A stretch of DNA of 16,768 bases from an uncultured bacterium (GCA_903938205.1 CAJACJ010000477.1:1-16768); one strand, 5' to 3'. Positions 8,683 to 16,490 are shown, counted from the stretch's first letter. Notes: generated by a model not told the origin, from the sequence alone. Numbers and translations are program-made.

Positions 8683-9279
8683 GTGAATGTTGAGCAAGAT
8701 GACATCGCGCGCCGTGCCGCCAGTTTGCTTCAAAAAGAGCCAAATCTTGCTGTAAATGATGCGGTGACACAAGCCACGGCCCACCTTGGTTTGCCTCGGG
8801 ACACGCCGCCACCATCCACCGCGCTTGTTCGTCGTCACGCCCAAGCCTTGGCTATGTCGCAACTTGGCCAGCACGGTTACGCGCAGCAGCGCTACGAACG
8901 ACTTGTGGCCATCATTGATTTGATCCGTCAACTTGAACACAATTTTCCACGCGCGCGACTGGTGCTTGTTGGCCGTGCAAGCGAGGGACATTTTGACGCC
9001 GACCCGCACGTGCACATTCGCTTCATCGCTGACACGCCAATTCATCTCATCGCCGACGCCTTGGTCCGCGCTCATTTGCCAGACCCTGAAATACAAACTT
9101 TCGCATCACGGGTTGGAGTGCTTGAGCAACTTCACAGCGCGTTTGATTTCGCGCCCCTCACCATCACTCGTTGTCCTCCGCAGCAACTCACGCATGCGCA
9201 CCTTGATTTGCAAACGGGCAAGCCCATTGCGCAACGCACATTGCTGCAACTAGAACAGTTGTTGACTGGTGAAAAATAA
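8683..9279 (+). CDS. Uncharacterised protein, nucleotidyltransferase-like
   Basis: A 198-residue soluble protein with no signal peptide or membrane helix. The start is a GTG at 8683 without a Shine-Dalgarno; translation may be coupled to the membrane-protein gene ending 18 bases earlier. The N-terminal half (about 1-60) is helical, with a pattern like AARLLxEExxxDFxxAKRKAxxxLG. The second half runs RLVLVGRASEGHFDADPHVHIRF (about 92-114) and ends LTITRCPPQQLTHAHLDLQTGKPI (about 159-182). This matches, from memory, a widespread family often labelled nucleotidyltransferase (RPRLVGPVLDGTA-D-SPVxLHLF... LRQAPLDPVDGRPM). The canonical G-S...D-x-D catalytic signature is not intact (GRAS...DADPHVH), so catalysis is doubtful. 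Substrate and partner are unknown. The homology is a pattern judgement and needs a profile search. Confidence 0.72.
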   Translation: MNVEQDDIARRAASLLQKEPNLAVNDAVTQATAHLGLPRDTPPPSTALVRRHAQALAMSQLGQHGYAQQRYERLVAIIDLIRQLEHNFPRARLVLVGRASEGHFDADPHVHIRFIADTPIHLIADALVRAHLPDPEIQTFASRVGVLEQLHSAFDFAPLTITRCPPQQLTHAHLDLQTGKPIAQRTLLQLEQLLTGEK

Positions 9280-9293
9280 AATAACGCGTGTTC

Positions 9294-9317
9294 TGAATCA
9301 GACGTTCGAATGATTCA
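9294..9317. repeat. Inverted repeat between converging genes
   Basis: TGAATCA at 9294-9300 and TGATTCA at 9311-9317 form a perfect 7-bp stem with a 10-base loop, 15 bases after the stop of the 198-residue gene. The stem is AT-rich and no T-run follows on the plus strand, so a terminator role is only possible. Confidence 0.35.
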
Positions 9318-9325
9318 ACGCATTG

Positions 9326-9345
9326 AAAAACAAGGCTTTACAGCC
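9326..9345 (-). terminator. Probable intrinsic terminator of the S1 gene
   Basis: Read on the minus strand, GGCT-GTAA-AGCC (9345-9334) is a short hairpin followed by TTGTTTTTC, a U-rich tract. It lies about 20 bases beyond the S1 stop codon at 9365. The stem is only 4 bp, so strength is uncertain, but position and U-tract fit. Confidence 0.45.
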
Positions 9346-9364
9346 AAGGCAAGCGTAAATAAAC

Positions 9365-10645
9365 TTAAGACAATCCGCCCTTGAGCGAGTTGGCCGCGCC
9401 AAATTTCAAGCGCAATTTACGCATCGCTGGATCATCTTCGCGCGCAGGCTTGGCGTTTTGGCGATCGTCCTTGTTGGCGGAAAATGTCGGCGCAGGGCGA
9501 TCAAGCAATGCCTTAATGGACAAGCTGACGCGGCGACGCGCAAGATCAATCGAAAGAATTTTCGCCGTCACAATTTGATCCACCTTCAACACTTTGTCCG
9601 CGGAGAAAATACGATCGTGACTAATTTCACTGATGTGCACCAAGCCTTCAACGCCTGGTGAAAGTTCCACAAACGCTCCGAACTCCGTGAGTTTGGTGAC
9701 GCGTCCAGAAACGCTTTCGCCCATTTGCAGTGACTCAAACTTGCCCACCATTGGATCGTCCATCACTTCTTTGCGGCTCAACGCAATTCGCGGCGGCTTC
9801 TGAGTGCGATCAATACGCATCACTTTCACGCGCACAACATCGCCAACCTTCACCGCGTCGGAGGCGTTCTTCAAACGCTCGTGGGCCAAGTCGCTGATGT
9901 GAATCAAACCATCAACGCCACCAATATCCGCGAAGGCGCCAAAGGGTTGCAAACTAATAATTGTGGCTTCTAGGATTTGCCCAGTCTGTATATCCGCCAG
10001 TGTTTTCTGCTGATTTTCGCGCCTTGTCTGCGCAAGCGCCGCCTTACGGCTTAGCACCATTCGTCCGCGCTCCTTGCGCATTTCAATGATCATGCATTGC
10101 AATTTCTCGCCCAAGAAAATACTAATGTCTGGTACCGAGCGAATGTCCACTTGGCCCGCAGGCATGAACGCGCGGTGATGCGCGACTTCCATATCCAAGC
10201 CGCCTTGATTCATACCTACGCAACGGGCGTCGACAATTTGACCAACTTGCAAATTGTCCCATTGCGGTTTGGTGCGCATGCCAATGCGCGACAAAATCAA
10301 CAAGCCTTCAAACGCGTCCAAGCGCTCCACGGCAAAATCCATCACGGTTCCGGGTTCTGGCGCGCTTTCAAATTGGTTCAGTGGGCACACGCCTTGGCTC
10401 TTTGGTCCAAACTCCACCATCACATCGCCGCCTTGAACACGAATAATTGTTCCAGTTCGGGTGTGGCCATCGCCCTTCACTTTGGGCAGCGCTTTCTTCT
10501 CTGGAATAATTCCCAGCATGTCGTTTTCGCTCAGACCAGCTAAAGCTTGCTCCATTTCTTGGGCAAGCAAGTCGTCCATTTTGAACGGGGTTGCATTCGG
10601 CTGGGAGGCGGGCGGATTTGATGGCTCGTTGGGCGGTATTGACAT
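9365..10645 (-). CDS. rpsA: Ribosomal protein S1 (bS1), four S1 domains
   Basis: RNA-binding protein expected to bind mRNA on the 30S ribosome and help initiation, especially of messages without Shine-Dalgarno sequences. The 426 residues comprise a Pro-rich disordered N-terminus (1-22), a helix (23-48), and four S1/OB-fold repeats at about 61-121, 132-201, 219-292 and 307-378. Repeats 3 and 4 are textbook (FGAFADIGGVDGLIHIS; FGAFVELSPGVEGLVHISE). Repeat 1 has the bS1 form GPKSQGVCPLNQF, and repeat 2 carries AFMPAGQVD and RKERGRMVLSR. A basic tail runs from 395 to 426. Four repeats resemble Firmicute-type S1 rather than the six-repeat enterobacterial protein. The gene stands alone between a convergent pair and the divergent pilus operon. 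No Shine-Dalgarno precedes its ATG. It could instead be a paralogous S1-domain regulator, but the repeat 1-2 signatures favour bS1. Confidence 0.85.
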   Translation of the reverse strand: MSIPPNEPSNPPASQPNATPFKMDDLLAQEMEQALAGLSENDMLGIIPEKKALPKVKGDGHTRTGTIIRVQGGDVMVEFGPKSQGVCPLNQFESAPEPGTVMDFAVERLDAFEGLLILSRIGMRTKPQWDNLQVGQIVDARCVGMNQGGLDMEVAHHRAFMPAGQVDIRSVPDISIFLGEKLQCMIIEMRKERGRMVLSRKAALAQTRRENQQKTLADIQTGQILEATIISLQPFGAFADIGGVDGLIHISDLAHERLKNASDAVKVGDVVRVKVMRIDRTQKPPRIALSRKEVMDDPMVGKFESLQMGESVSGRVTKLTEFGAFVELSPGVEGLVHISEISHDRIFSADKVLKVDQIVTAKILSIDLARRRVSLSIKALLDRPAPTFSANKDDRQNAKPAREDDPAMRKLRLKFGAANSLKGGLS

Positions 10646-10711
10646 GATGTTTTTGGGGGTTCAAGAGAGAGTAGCCACGAATGGTTCACTTTGGGTGAAA
10701 ATCTAGGCAAC

Positions 10712-10741
10712 ATAATGTCAGACGTTTGCGTAAAGTTTCAA
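10712..10741 (-). promoter_or_regulatory. Candidate sigma70-type promoter for the S1 gene
   Basis: On the minus strand TTGAAA (10741-10736) is separated by 18 bases from CATTAT (10717-10712). Transcription would start near 10705, giving a leader of about 60 bases before the ATG at 10645. It is the best match in the 252-base divergent gap; I found no equally good plus-strand promoter for the pilM-like gene there. A small hairpin, CCGC-AAA-GCGG, lies at 10756-10766. Confidence 0.45.
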
Positions 10742-10897
10742 TAAGATCGCTTCTCCCGCAAAGCGGTATATTCCCCATCCACTCCAAACCCCCATTGACC
10801 GTCTTTTCAAAGATCCATTTCACACCACCATTATCCTGACGCATTCCAATTCAATATTGCAACTGGTAATGACTCACAATGAGAAACACTCAAACGC

Positions 10898-13060
10898 ATG
10901 GCTAAGAATAAATCTGCTTGGGGTATAGAGATTGGGGCGCACGCCATCAAGGCCATTCGCCTAGAGCGCAATGGCGATGAAGCGGTGATCACCGATTTCG
11001 CTTGCATTCCCCACAATAAACCATTAACGACACCGGATTTGGATGTCGCGGAAATGACGCGTCTCACCATGGGGCAGTTGGTTGCGTCTAAAAATATCGA
11101 GGATCAACAAGTTGTGATTTCGGTTCCAGGCCATTCGGCTTTGGCGCGCTTCGCCAAGTTGCCGCCTGTGGAACCAAAAATGATTCCCAACATCGTCAAA
11201 TTCGAGGCGGTTCAACAAATTCCGTTTCCAATTGAAGAGGTCGAGTGGGATTATCAAACATTCGCCTCGCCCGACAATCCCGAAGTTGAAGTCGGAATCT
11301 TCGCTATCACCAAAGAACGAATCGATGAAAGACTCAAGTTGTACGCCGAATACGGCATACGGCCAGAAATCGTGACGCTTGGTCCTTTGGCGGTTTTTAA
11401 CGCGGTTTCATACGATCTTTCGTTGGCCGATGACCACAAGCCTGTTGTCATTCTTGACATTGGAACGCAAGCCAGCGATGTGATTTTTGCCGACCATAGT
11501 CGCTGTTGGATCCGCACATTTCCATTGGGTGGAACCCATTTCACGGAGGCGCTCAAGGACGCATTTCAAATCACGTACAGCAAGGCTGATCGACTCAAAG
11601 CGGATAGCGCAACCAGCACGCATGCGCGTCAGATGATGCAGGCCATGCGCCCAGTCTTTGGTGATTTGGTGCAAGAGGTTCAGCGTTCCATTGGCCACTA
11701 CCAAATGAATCACCAGGAAAATCCACTGGCAACGGTTCTTGCCGTCGGAAGCACATTTCGAATTCCCGGGCTCCGTAAATTTCTTGGACAACAATTAAAT
11801 GTCGACATCAACCGCATGGACGAGTTCAAGCGTATTCGTGTCGAAGGGCGCGAAGCCGCTGATTTTGCCGCAAATTCAATCAATTTTGTGACGGCCTATG
11901 GTCTCGCTTTGCAGGGTATTGGCTTGAGCCGTATCAGCGTCAACTTGGCGCCGGTTCGCGGGTTGCGGGAAAAAGTATGGGCATCAAAAAGCAGATGGTT
12001 CATAGCCGCCGCAAGTATCGCGGTGATTGGATCTGCGGCCATGTACGCGGCGCCAATTCTCGATCAACAGTATTTAGAAACTCTCGATACATCAATGGTT
12101 TCGCAAGTGTTGAAAAAGGGCGAATCACTTCAGACTGAGTTGAAAGAAGCGGATTCCGCGGGCGAAGCGGGTGCGACCGTATCCAACATGGATCACTTGC
12201 TCAGTGATGACAGAAAAATTTGGCCATGCATTGTCAAAGACGCGGTTGATGCAACTCTTTCCGCCAACCCCACTATTGAAATTACGGCCACGGACTCCAA
12301 AATCATCGAGGCAATTCCCGCCAAAGAGCGCAAGCGTATTGTGTTGGAAAGTCTTTCCGGCGTTTACGCTTTTGATGACGCCACCAAGAAGCGCACCATT
12401 GTGGTCTCCATGAATATTGAATTTGCCAACGAGGGCAAGAAGACGTTTCTTGTGGGATCCATTCTGAAATGGTTGGAAGATCATTCCAATCCCCGCGATA
12501 ATGTGCCCTACATTATTTTGCCAAAATCAATCGCGCTCAAGGCTGATGCAAAGGGTGAAGAACTTGTAACCACCGAAATTCCAGGCGCTGAAAAAAAGAC
12601 CGACTCCAAAAATGCAAAGCCTGCTGATCCTGTTGCGGATGCAGTTGATTCCCGCGATCAAGGTTCGTCGTCTCCGCCGCCTTCATCGGGTTCCGCGACC
12701 GATGCTGGAGCCACAGGGAGTTCATCTTCAGGATCTTCTGGATCATCTGGATCAAGAGGCGGACGACGTGATCGAAGTTCAGGTGGGGGAGGAGTCGAAA
12801 AAGAAAAGCCCGCGGAAAGCAGCGGACAAAGTGCGCCAAGTGCGGCTGCGCCCGAAGCAAATCAAGTGGATACCACTCAAGAATTGCCCGCAAATAGCGA
12901 GAAATCCGAGTCAAGCAATGGCGAATTGGAATCTTTGGCTCCAATTACCGAGGGAGCTTTATATGGTCCTGGCATGAAAGTGCACAAGGGAACTATTGTG
13001 TTCACCATTGAAATCCGTGATGGAGCAGCGCAGAAATCAGAGGCTCCAGCGTCCCCATGA
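10898..13060 (+). CDS. pilM: PilM-like pilus assembly ATPase fused to a PilN-like membrane domain
   Basis: Inner-membrane platform component of a type IV pilus or type II secretion-like machine; 720 residues, about twice normal PilM. Residues 1-345 are the actin-like PilM fold: phosphate-1 motif WGIEIGAHAIKAIRL (8-22), SVPGHSALARFAKLP (75-89), KFEAVQQIPFPIEEVEWDY (101-119), phosphate-2 motif LDIGTQASDVIF (186-197), and VGSTFRIPGL (283-292). Then RISVNLAPVRG at 345-355 resembles the PilN N-terminal peptide (INLLP-type) that normally docks into PilM. It is followed by a basic segment, one transmembrane helix (about 367-386), and an extracytoplasmic domain (about 390-550). A Ser/Gly/Pro/Glu-rich disordered stretch (about 565-680) precedes a short beta-like end, VHKGTIVFTIEIRDG (695-709). 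The domain order places PilM in the cytoplasm and the rest outside the membrane. The stop overlaps the next start (ATGA). Only a weak purine run precedes the ATG. The PilM call is firm; the PilN fusion is inferred from motif and topology. Confidence 0.9.
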   Translation: MAKNKSAWGIEIGAHAIKAIRLERNGDEAVITDFACIPHNKPLTTPDLDVAEMTRLTMGQLVASKNIEDQQVVISVPGHSALARFAKLPPVEPKMIPNIVKFEAVQQIPFPIEEVEWDYQTFASPDNPEVEVGIFAITKERIDERLKLYAEYGIRPEIVTLGPLAVFNAVSYDLSLADDHKPVVILDIGTQASDVIFADHSRCWIRTFPLGGTHFTEALKDAFQITYSKADRLKADSATSTHARQMMQAMRPVFGDLVQEVQRSIGHYQMNHQENPLATVLAVGSTFRIPGLRKFLGQQLNVDINRMDEFKRIRVEGREAADFAANSINFVTAYGLALQGIGLSRISVNLAPVRGLREKVWASKSRWFIAAASIAVIGSAAMYAAPILDQQYLETLDTSMVSQVLKKGESLQTELKEADSAGEAGATVSNMDHLLSDDRKIWPCIVKDAVDATLSANPTIEITATDSKIIEAIPAKERKRIVLESLSGVYAFDDATKKRTIVVSMNIEFANEGKKTFLVGSILKWLEDHSNPRDNVPYIILPKSIALKADAKGEELVTTEIPGAEKKTDSKNAKPADPVADAVDSRDQGSSSPPPSSGSATDAGATGSSSSGSSGSSGSRGGRRDRSSGGGGVEKEKPAESSGQSAPSAAAPEANQVDTTQELPANSEKSESSNGELESLAPITEGALYGPGMKVHKGTIVFTIEIRDGAAQKSEAPASP
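12722..12757 (+). repeat. Short 9-base in-frame tandem repeat
   Basis: Inside the disordered linker of the PilM-like gene, GGATCTTCT, GGATCATCT and GGATCAAGA follow one another (12731-12757), preceded by a related TCATCTTCA. Each unit encodes Gly-Ser-Ser or Gly-Ser-Arg (residues 612-620). Unit gain or loss would keep the frame and change only linker length. Confidence 0.7.
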
Positions 13061-14526
13061 AAGCCCCAACAATAAATCTACAGTCTCTCAAGAACATCGA
13101 CTTCTCCAAAGTTGTCGCCATTCTAAAACGACGCGGAGTCATGATTGGATCGGTTGCGGTGATTGTCATTGTTCCACTGACCGCTTTGCTGTTTCGTGGT
13201 GGCATGACGGACGCCATCAGTGACACAATGAAGCAGCGTCAAAAAGATTTTGAAAAACTGTCGTCACTGGAAAAAACTTCCGTGACCATCCGCAAAGCTG
13301 GAGGCGAGCCAGAGACACAGTCCGTCTCGCTGAATCCAGTGCTTATTAAAGCGTTAAAGGAAAGAAATGAATCGCTTGAAGGCGAATTTAAATCACAGTA
13401 CAAGTCCGCTCTTGAGCACAATCGCAAAGGTCACGACTTTGCTCCCGCCCATGATCATGTGGTGATTTTCCCAAAACCAGCGGCAAATATTGTGCTTGAT
13501 GAAAGTTATTTAGGCAAGAAATTCGACGGCGCAAAAGATCTGGAAACAGGAATTAATTCCGCCTATGAATCGTTGCTGCGCAATAATCGCACTGGTGAGC
13601 CACCGACCGCCGCTGAAGTTCTTGAATCGGTGCAAAAGCGTGAGCTTGCGTTCATTCAAAATAATCTCAAGAAAAATTCTCGCGCGGAAGTCACCGAGGT
13701 CAACGACCTCAAGGACTTAGCCGCAGCATTGCTCGAGGCGCGCATCGCCACTTTGCAGGAACGAGCCAAGGAAATTTCGGTGTATCTCGATGCGAACGCA
13801 ATTCGTCTACCGCCCACCGAAGGAAAAATAACTCTGGCTCGCTGCTTCATTTGGCAGTGGGATCTATGGGTTCTACAGGATATTTTTGGCGCAATCTCAA
13901 GCGCCAACGCTGGCGTCAAAGACGGCGTTATTTCGGCTCCAGTGAAACGAATTATCAGTATTCGCATTGATCCAATTTCTGCAAAAGCAGCAACGGCCGA
14001 TGCCGATTCCGCTCCCAAAGAAGAAGCCGCCGCAACCGAAGAAGCTGCGCCAAAGGATCCTGAGGTTGCAAGCACGGGCGAGCCCGCCGTGGAAGAAGTG
14101 AGCGGCGATCCCATCAATCCGGCTACGGAGATTACCGCCAATTACACCGACTCATTCACGGGCCTAGCAAGTTGCCAGTTGTATGACGTTCGAAATGTAA
14201 AGGTGGAACTAGTGGTGGCAACAGCTGATTTGCCAAAGATTCTCAATTCTTTTTCGCGTCAGAACTTTATGTCTGTGATCAATTTAAAATTGATACCAGT
14301 CAATGTGTTCAACGCTGCTCGCACGGGCTATCTCTACGGAACAGAGCCTTGCAGCCAGATTTCCTTGACATTGCAAACAATTTGGTTTCGTGATTGGACA
14401 ACAAAACTCATGCCGTCTGATTTAAAAAAGCAACTCGGCACACGTGGGTTTCAAATTCCAGCAACAGAAGCCACTGAGCCGAAGGCCAGTGAAACTCCAG
14501 TAAACAACGAGGCTCCGACGTTATGA
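13057..14526 (+). CDS. PilO-like inner-membrane pilus assembly protein
   Basis: A 489-residue bitopic membrane protein. A basic cytoplasmic N-terminus (1-27) precedes one transmembrane helix (about 28-46), a coiled-coil-prone stretch (about 55-125), a mixed domain (125-305) with the aromatic block FIWQWDLWVLQDIFGAI (264-280), an Ala/Glu/Pro linker (308-352), and a compact C-terminal domain (365-462). That last domain, with YDVRNVKVELVV, LPKILNSFSRQNFM and a YLYG...SLTLQTIWFRDWT segment, fits the alternating strand-helix pattern of PilO or Akkermansia Amuc_1100-type domains. I remember near-identical blocks in uncharacterised planctomycete proteins next to PilM. In canonical systems PilO pairs with PilN in the periplasm, so it should pair with the membrane-attached half of the preceding protein. 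Its start overlaps that gene by 4 bases and its stop overlaps the next gene by 4 bases (ATGA both times), implying coupled translation and fixed stoichiometry. The PilO assignment rests on position, topology and pattern, not clear sequence identity. Confidence 0.78.
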   Translation: MKAPTINLQSLKNIDFSKVVAILKRRGVMIGSVAVIVIVPLTALLFRGGMTDAISDTMKQRQKDFEKLSSLEKTSVTIRKAGGEPETQSVSLNPVLIKALKERNESLEGEFKSQYKSALEHNRKGHDFAPAHDHVVIFPKPAANIVLDESYLGKKFDGAKDLETGINSAYESLLRNNRTGEPPTAAEVLESVQKRELAFIQNNLKKNSRAEVTEVNDLKDLAAALLEARIATLQERAKEISVYLDANAIRLPPTEGKITLARCFIWQWDLWVLQDIFGAISSANAGVKDGVISAPVKRIISIRIDPISAKAATADADSAPKEEAAATEEAAPKDPEVASTGEPAVEEVSGDPINPATEITANYTDSFTGLASCQLYDVRNVKVELVVATADLPKILNSFSRQNFMSVINLKLIPVNVFNAARTGYLYGTEPCSQISLTLQTIWFRDWTTKLMPSDLKKQLGTRGFQIPATEATEPKASETPVNNEAPTL

Positions 14527-16424
14527 AAGGTATTTCAGTTGTTGAACGCCACTTTGAAAAGGCCGCAACTTTAGTGGTTGCATTGTGCATCTTTGGATAT
14601 TTGGCGTGGGATTTCCTTTCTCCAGCGACATTCAAAATGGGTGCAAAGTCCGATGTGACGCCAGCAACCGCCAATGAAATCCTCCTTCAAAAAGCCTTGT
14701 CTGTGCAGAAGCAACAAGGAGGGGAGAACACGCTTGAATTTGAACCAATTCAAAAGGGAGTCACGCAAGAAGCTTTCGCTCAAAAACTGAATTCAAACAT
14801 TTCGGCCGCCGATCGCTTGCCAGCGAACACGCCAAGTTTGGCCAAAAAAATTATTTTGCCGGACGTCCGCAGTTTGGACACGTGGTATTACGAACCACAT
14901 TTTTCAGCGCCAACCATGGTGACTCCCGTTGAATGGTTTGGGGATGCGCTTGAGGCAGAGGCCACTTCAAAAAATGAGGCTCTGCAAAAATTTCTTGCCA
15001 GTCAACCGGATGCCAATAGCTTGGATGTGATTTGGACACGCCCAGTTGCCCATGTTGATTTGAAGTCAATTCGAAACGAATTGGTGAAAGAAGACAAGAG
15101 CGCGAATCCGCCACGGCTGGCCACTGTTTCTGAATGGCGCAAAAATGCGATCTATTTCCTGGATGTTGTTTTTGAAAGGCAAGAGCAAAAAGATGATGGT
15201 TCTTGGAGTGATCCAGTGGTTGTGCCCGCTATGTTTGGATACGAAGGCAAGTTGTTCAGGGATAAAAAAGATTTGGATTCAAACAAGATTTTTGCCAGCA
15301 TGCGTGGTGAAAAGTCCATAGAAAAAGCAATTCGGCAGCCAGACTTTTATGCCTCGCTTCATGGAGCCGGAAATATTCAGTCGTCCACAAACTCCACAAG
15401 TGCGCTGCCAGCCACGGCTCAGGCCGACAAGAAAAAGCAGCAAGTCACCGAGAAAAAGAAGGAGGATTTGCAAACCAAAGAAAAAGAGTTGGCGACGCTT
15501 GAAAAAGAGTTGCAAATTCTGGGAGGCGATTGGACCCAACAAAAAGAAGATGCAAAGAGGGCTGATGCGAAGAAAGAGGCGGATCGTAAAAGAAAAGAGA
15601 ACAAGAACAATTCAAATGCCTCTTCTGAACCTCCTGTGGACTTGAAAATTCCTCAATGGAAAAAAATCACAAAAGATGTCATCGCTCTGCGCAAAATCAT
15701 TAAGGATTTGAAAAGTGATTTGGGCATTCAAAGTGATGTGCCAGTTGATTCCAAAGCGGAAAAATCCGCGCCAAAGCCAGTAGAAGTTGATGCCGACTTC
15801 ATAGACGTTTGGACCCATGATCTTCAAGCGCCGCTTGGAAAAACGCTGCGCTATCGCTGCCACATTGATATTTACAATCCGTTCTTTGGCAAAGAGCGGC
15901 AATTGGTGGAAAAGCAAAAGCCTCTCGCAAAAAATCCGATGATTTCAACAGCCGTAAGCGAATGGAGTTCGCCCGTTCGTGTTCCGCGCAAAGCCATGTA
16001 TTTCGCGGAAAATGGAACGGTTGAAACAAATGTTGCAGGTTCCAAATCAGCAATGTTCTTCAATGTGTATGTTTTAAAAAATGGTTTTTGGCAAAAGACG
16101 GATCCCAATCCATCGTTCGAACCGGGGCAGCCACTTATTTTTCCACTGACATTCAAAGAAAAATTAGGCGAGGATAAAAACCCAGCCTCCTCAAACGAAA
16201 TTGATTCTGGTTGGTTCGTAGTTGACGTTGTGGATGATCCAAACGCTTCACCAGAAAAGAACAGAGCAACTCTTCCTGGAGTTGTCATTAGCCGACGCGA
16301 CGGAACTGAGAAGTTGGAGATTCGATATCCAACACTTCAGAAGCAAGATCCGGATCAATCCAAGCTTAAAAATTTGGTTGAAGAGGCTAAATCTGCAAAA
16401 CCACTCCCAAATAAAGCTGGATAA
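14523..16424 (+). CDS. Bitopic pilus-operon protein with duplicated beta domain
   Basis: Function unknown; 633 residues. A short cytoplasmic N-terminus and one transmembrane helix (about 14-32) leave nearly everything outside the inner membrane. Two similar segments stand out: about 168-235, beginning DVIWTRPVAHVDL and ending GSWSDPVVVP, and about 427-488, beginning DVWTHDLQAPLG and ending SEWSSPVRVP. They look like a duplicated beta-sandwich (fibronectin-like) unit. Between them lies a Lys/Glu/Gln-rich helical region (about 300-400) likely to form a coiled coil, broken by a short Asn/Ser stretch. A further beta-rich part (490-600) ends the protein. It is the third gene of the overlapping pilus operon, where pilP would normally be, but it is far larger than PilP, shows no lipoprotein signal, and has no recognisable PilP domain. 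I recall similar proteins after PilM and PilO-like genes in planctomycetes. A bridge from the platform towards an outer-membrane secretin is a reasonable guess. Confidence 0.75.
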   Translation: MKGISVVERHFEKAATLVVALCIFGYLAWDFLSPATFKMGAKSDVTPATANEILLQKALSVQKQQGGENTLEFEPIQKGVTQEAFAQKLNSNISAADRLPANTPSLAKKIILPDVRSLDTWYYEPHFSAPTMVTPVEWFGDALEAEATSKNEALQKFLASQPDANSLDVIWTRPVAHVDLKSIRNELVKEDKSANPPRLATVSEWRKNAIYFLDVVFERQEQKDDGSWSDPVVVPAMFGYEGKLFRDKKDLDSNKIFASMRGEKSIEKAIRQPDFYASLHGAGNIQSSTNSTSALPATAQADKKKQQVTEKKKEDLQTKEKELATLEKELQILGGDWTQQKEDAKRADAKKEADRKRKENKNNSNASSEPPVDLKIPQWKKITKDVIALRKIIKDLKSDLGIQSDVPVDSKAEKSAPKPVEVDADFIDVWTHDLQAPLGKTLRYRCHIDIYNPFFGKERQLVEKQKPLAKNPMISTAVSEWSSPVRVPRKAMYFAENGTVETNVAGSKSAMFFNVYVLKNGFWQKTDPNPSFEPGQPLIFPLTFKEKLGEDKNPASSNEIDSGWFVVDVVDDPNASPEKNRATLPGVVISRRDGTEKLEIRYPTLQKQDPDQSKLKNLVEEAKSAKPLPNKAG

Positions 16425-16467
16425 AGCTTTCAGCCTTTGGAATCAGTAAAATCATCTGAATTGGGGG

Positions 16468-16481
16468 AGTGAAAATTCACT
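16468..16481. repeat. Small AT-rich inverted repeat after the pilus operon
   Basis: AGTGA-AAAT-TCACT (16468-16481) is a 5-bp stem followed by TTTATCC. An alternative pairing joins GAAAATT (16471-16477) to AATTTTC (16490-16496). Either could act as a weak terminator for the pilus operon, but the T-run is short. Confidence 0.25.
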
Positions 16482-16490
16482 TTATCCACA
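16482..16490 (+). promoter_or_regulatory. Perfect DnaA box
   Basis: TTATCCACA matches the high-affinity DnaA-box consensus exactly. It is intergenic, 22 bases before the -35 element of the promoter at 16512. A single box cannot define an origin; it may be a DnaA-regulated promoter site or chance. Confidence 0.4.

Noticed and set aside
10756..10766. CCGC-AAA-GCGG hairpin in the gap before the pilM-like gene
   Set aside because: Only 4 bp with a 3-base loop, no T-run and no clear operator symmetry; too small to assign a role.
16413..16434. AAAGCT...AGCTTT repeat around the stop codon of the last pilus gene
   Set aside because: Short, overlaps coding sequence, and lacks a following T-run; not convincing as a terminator.
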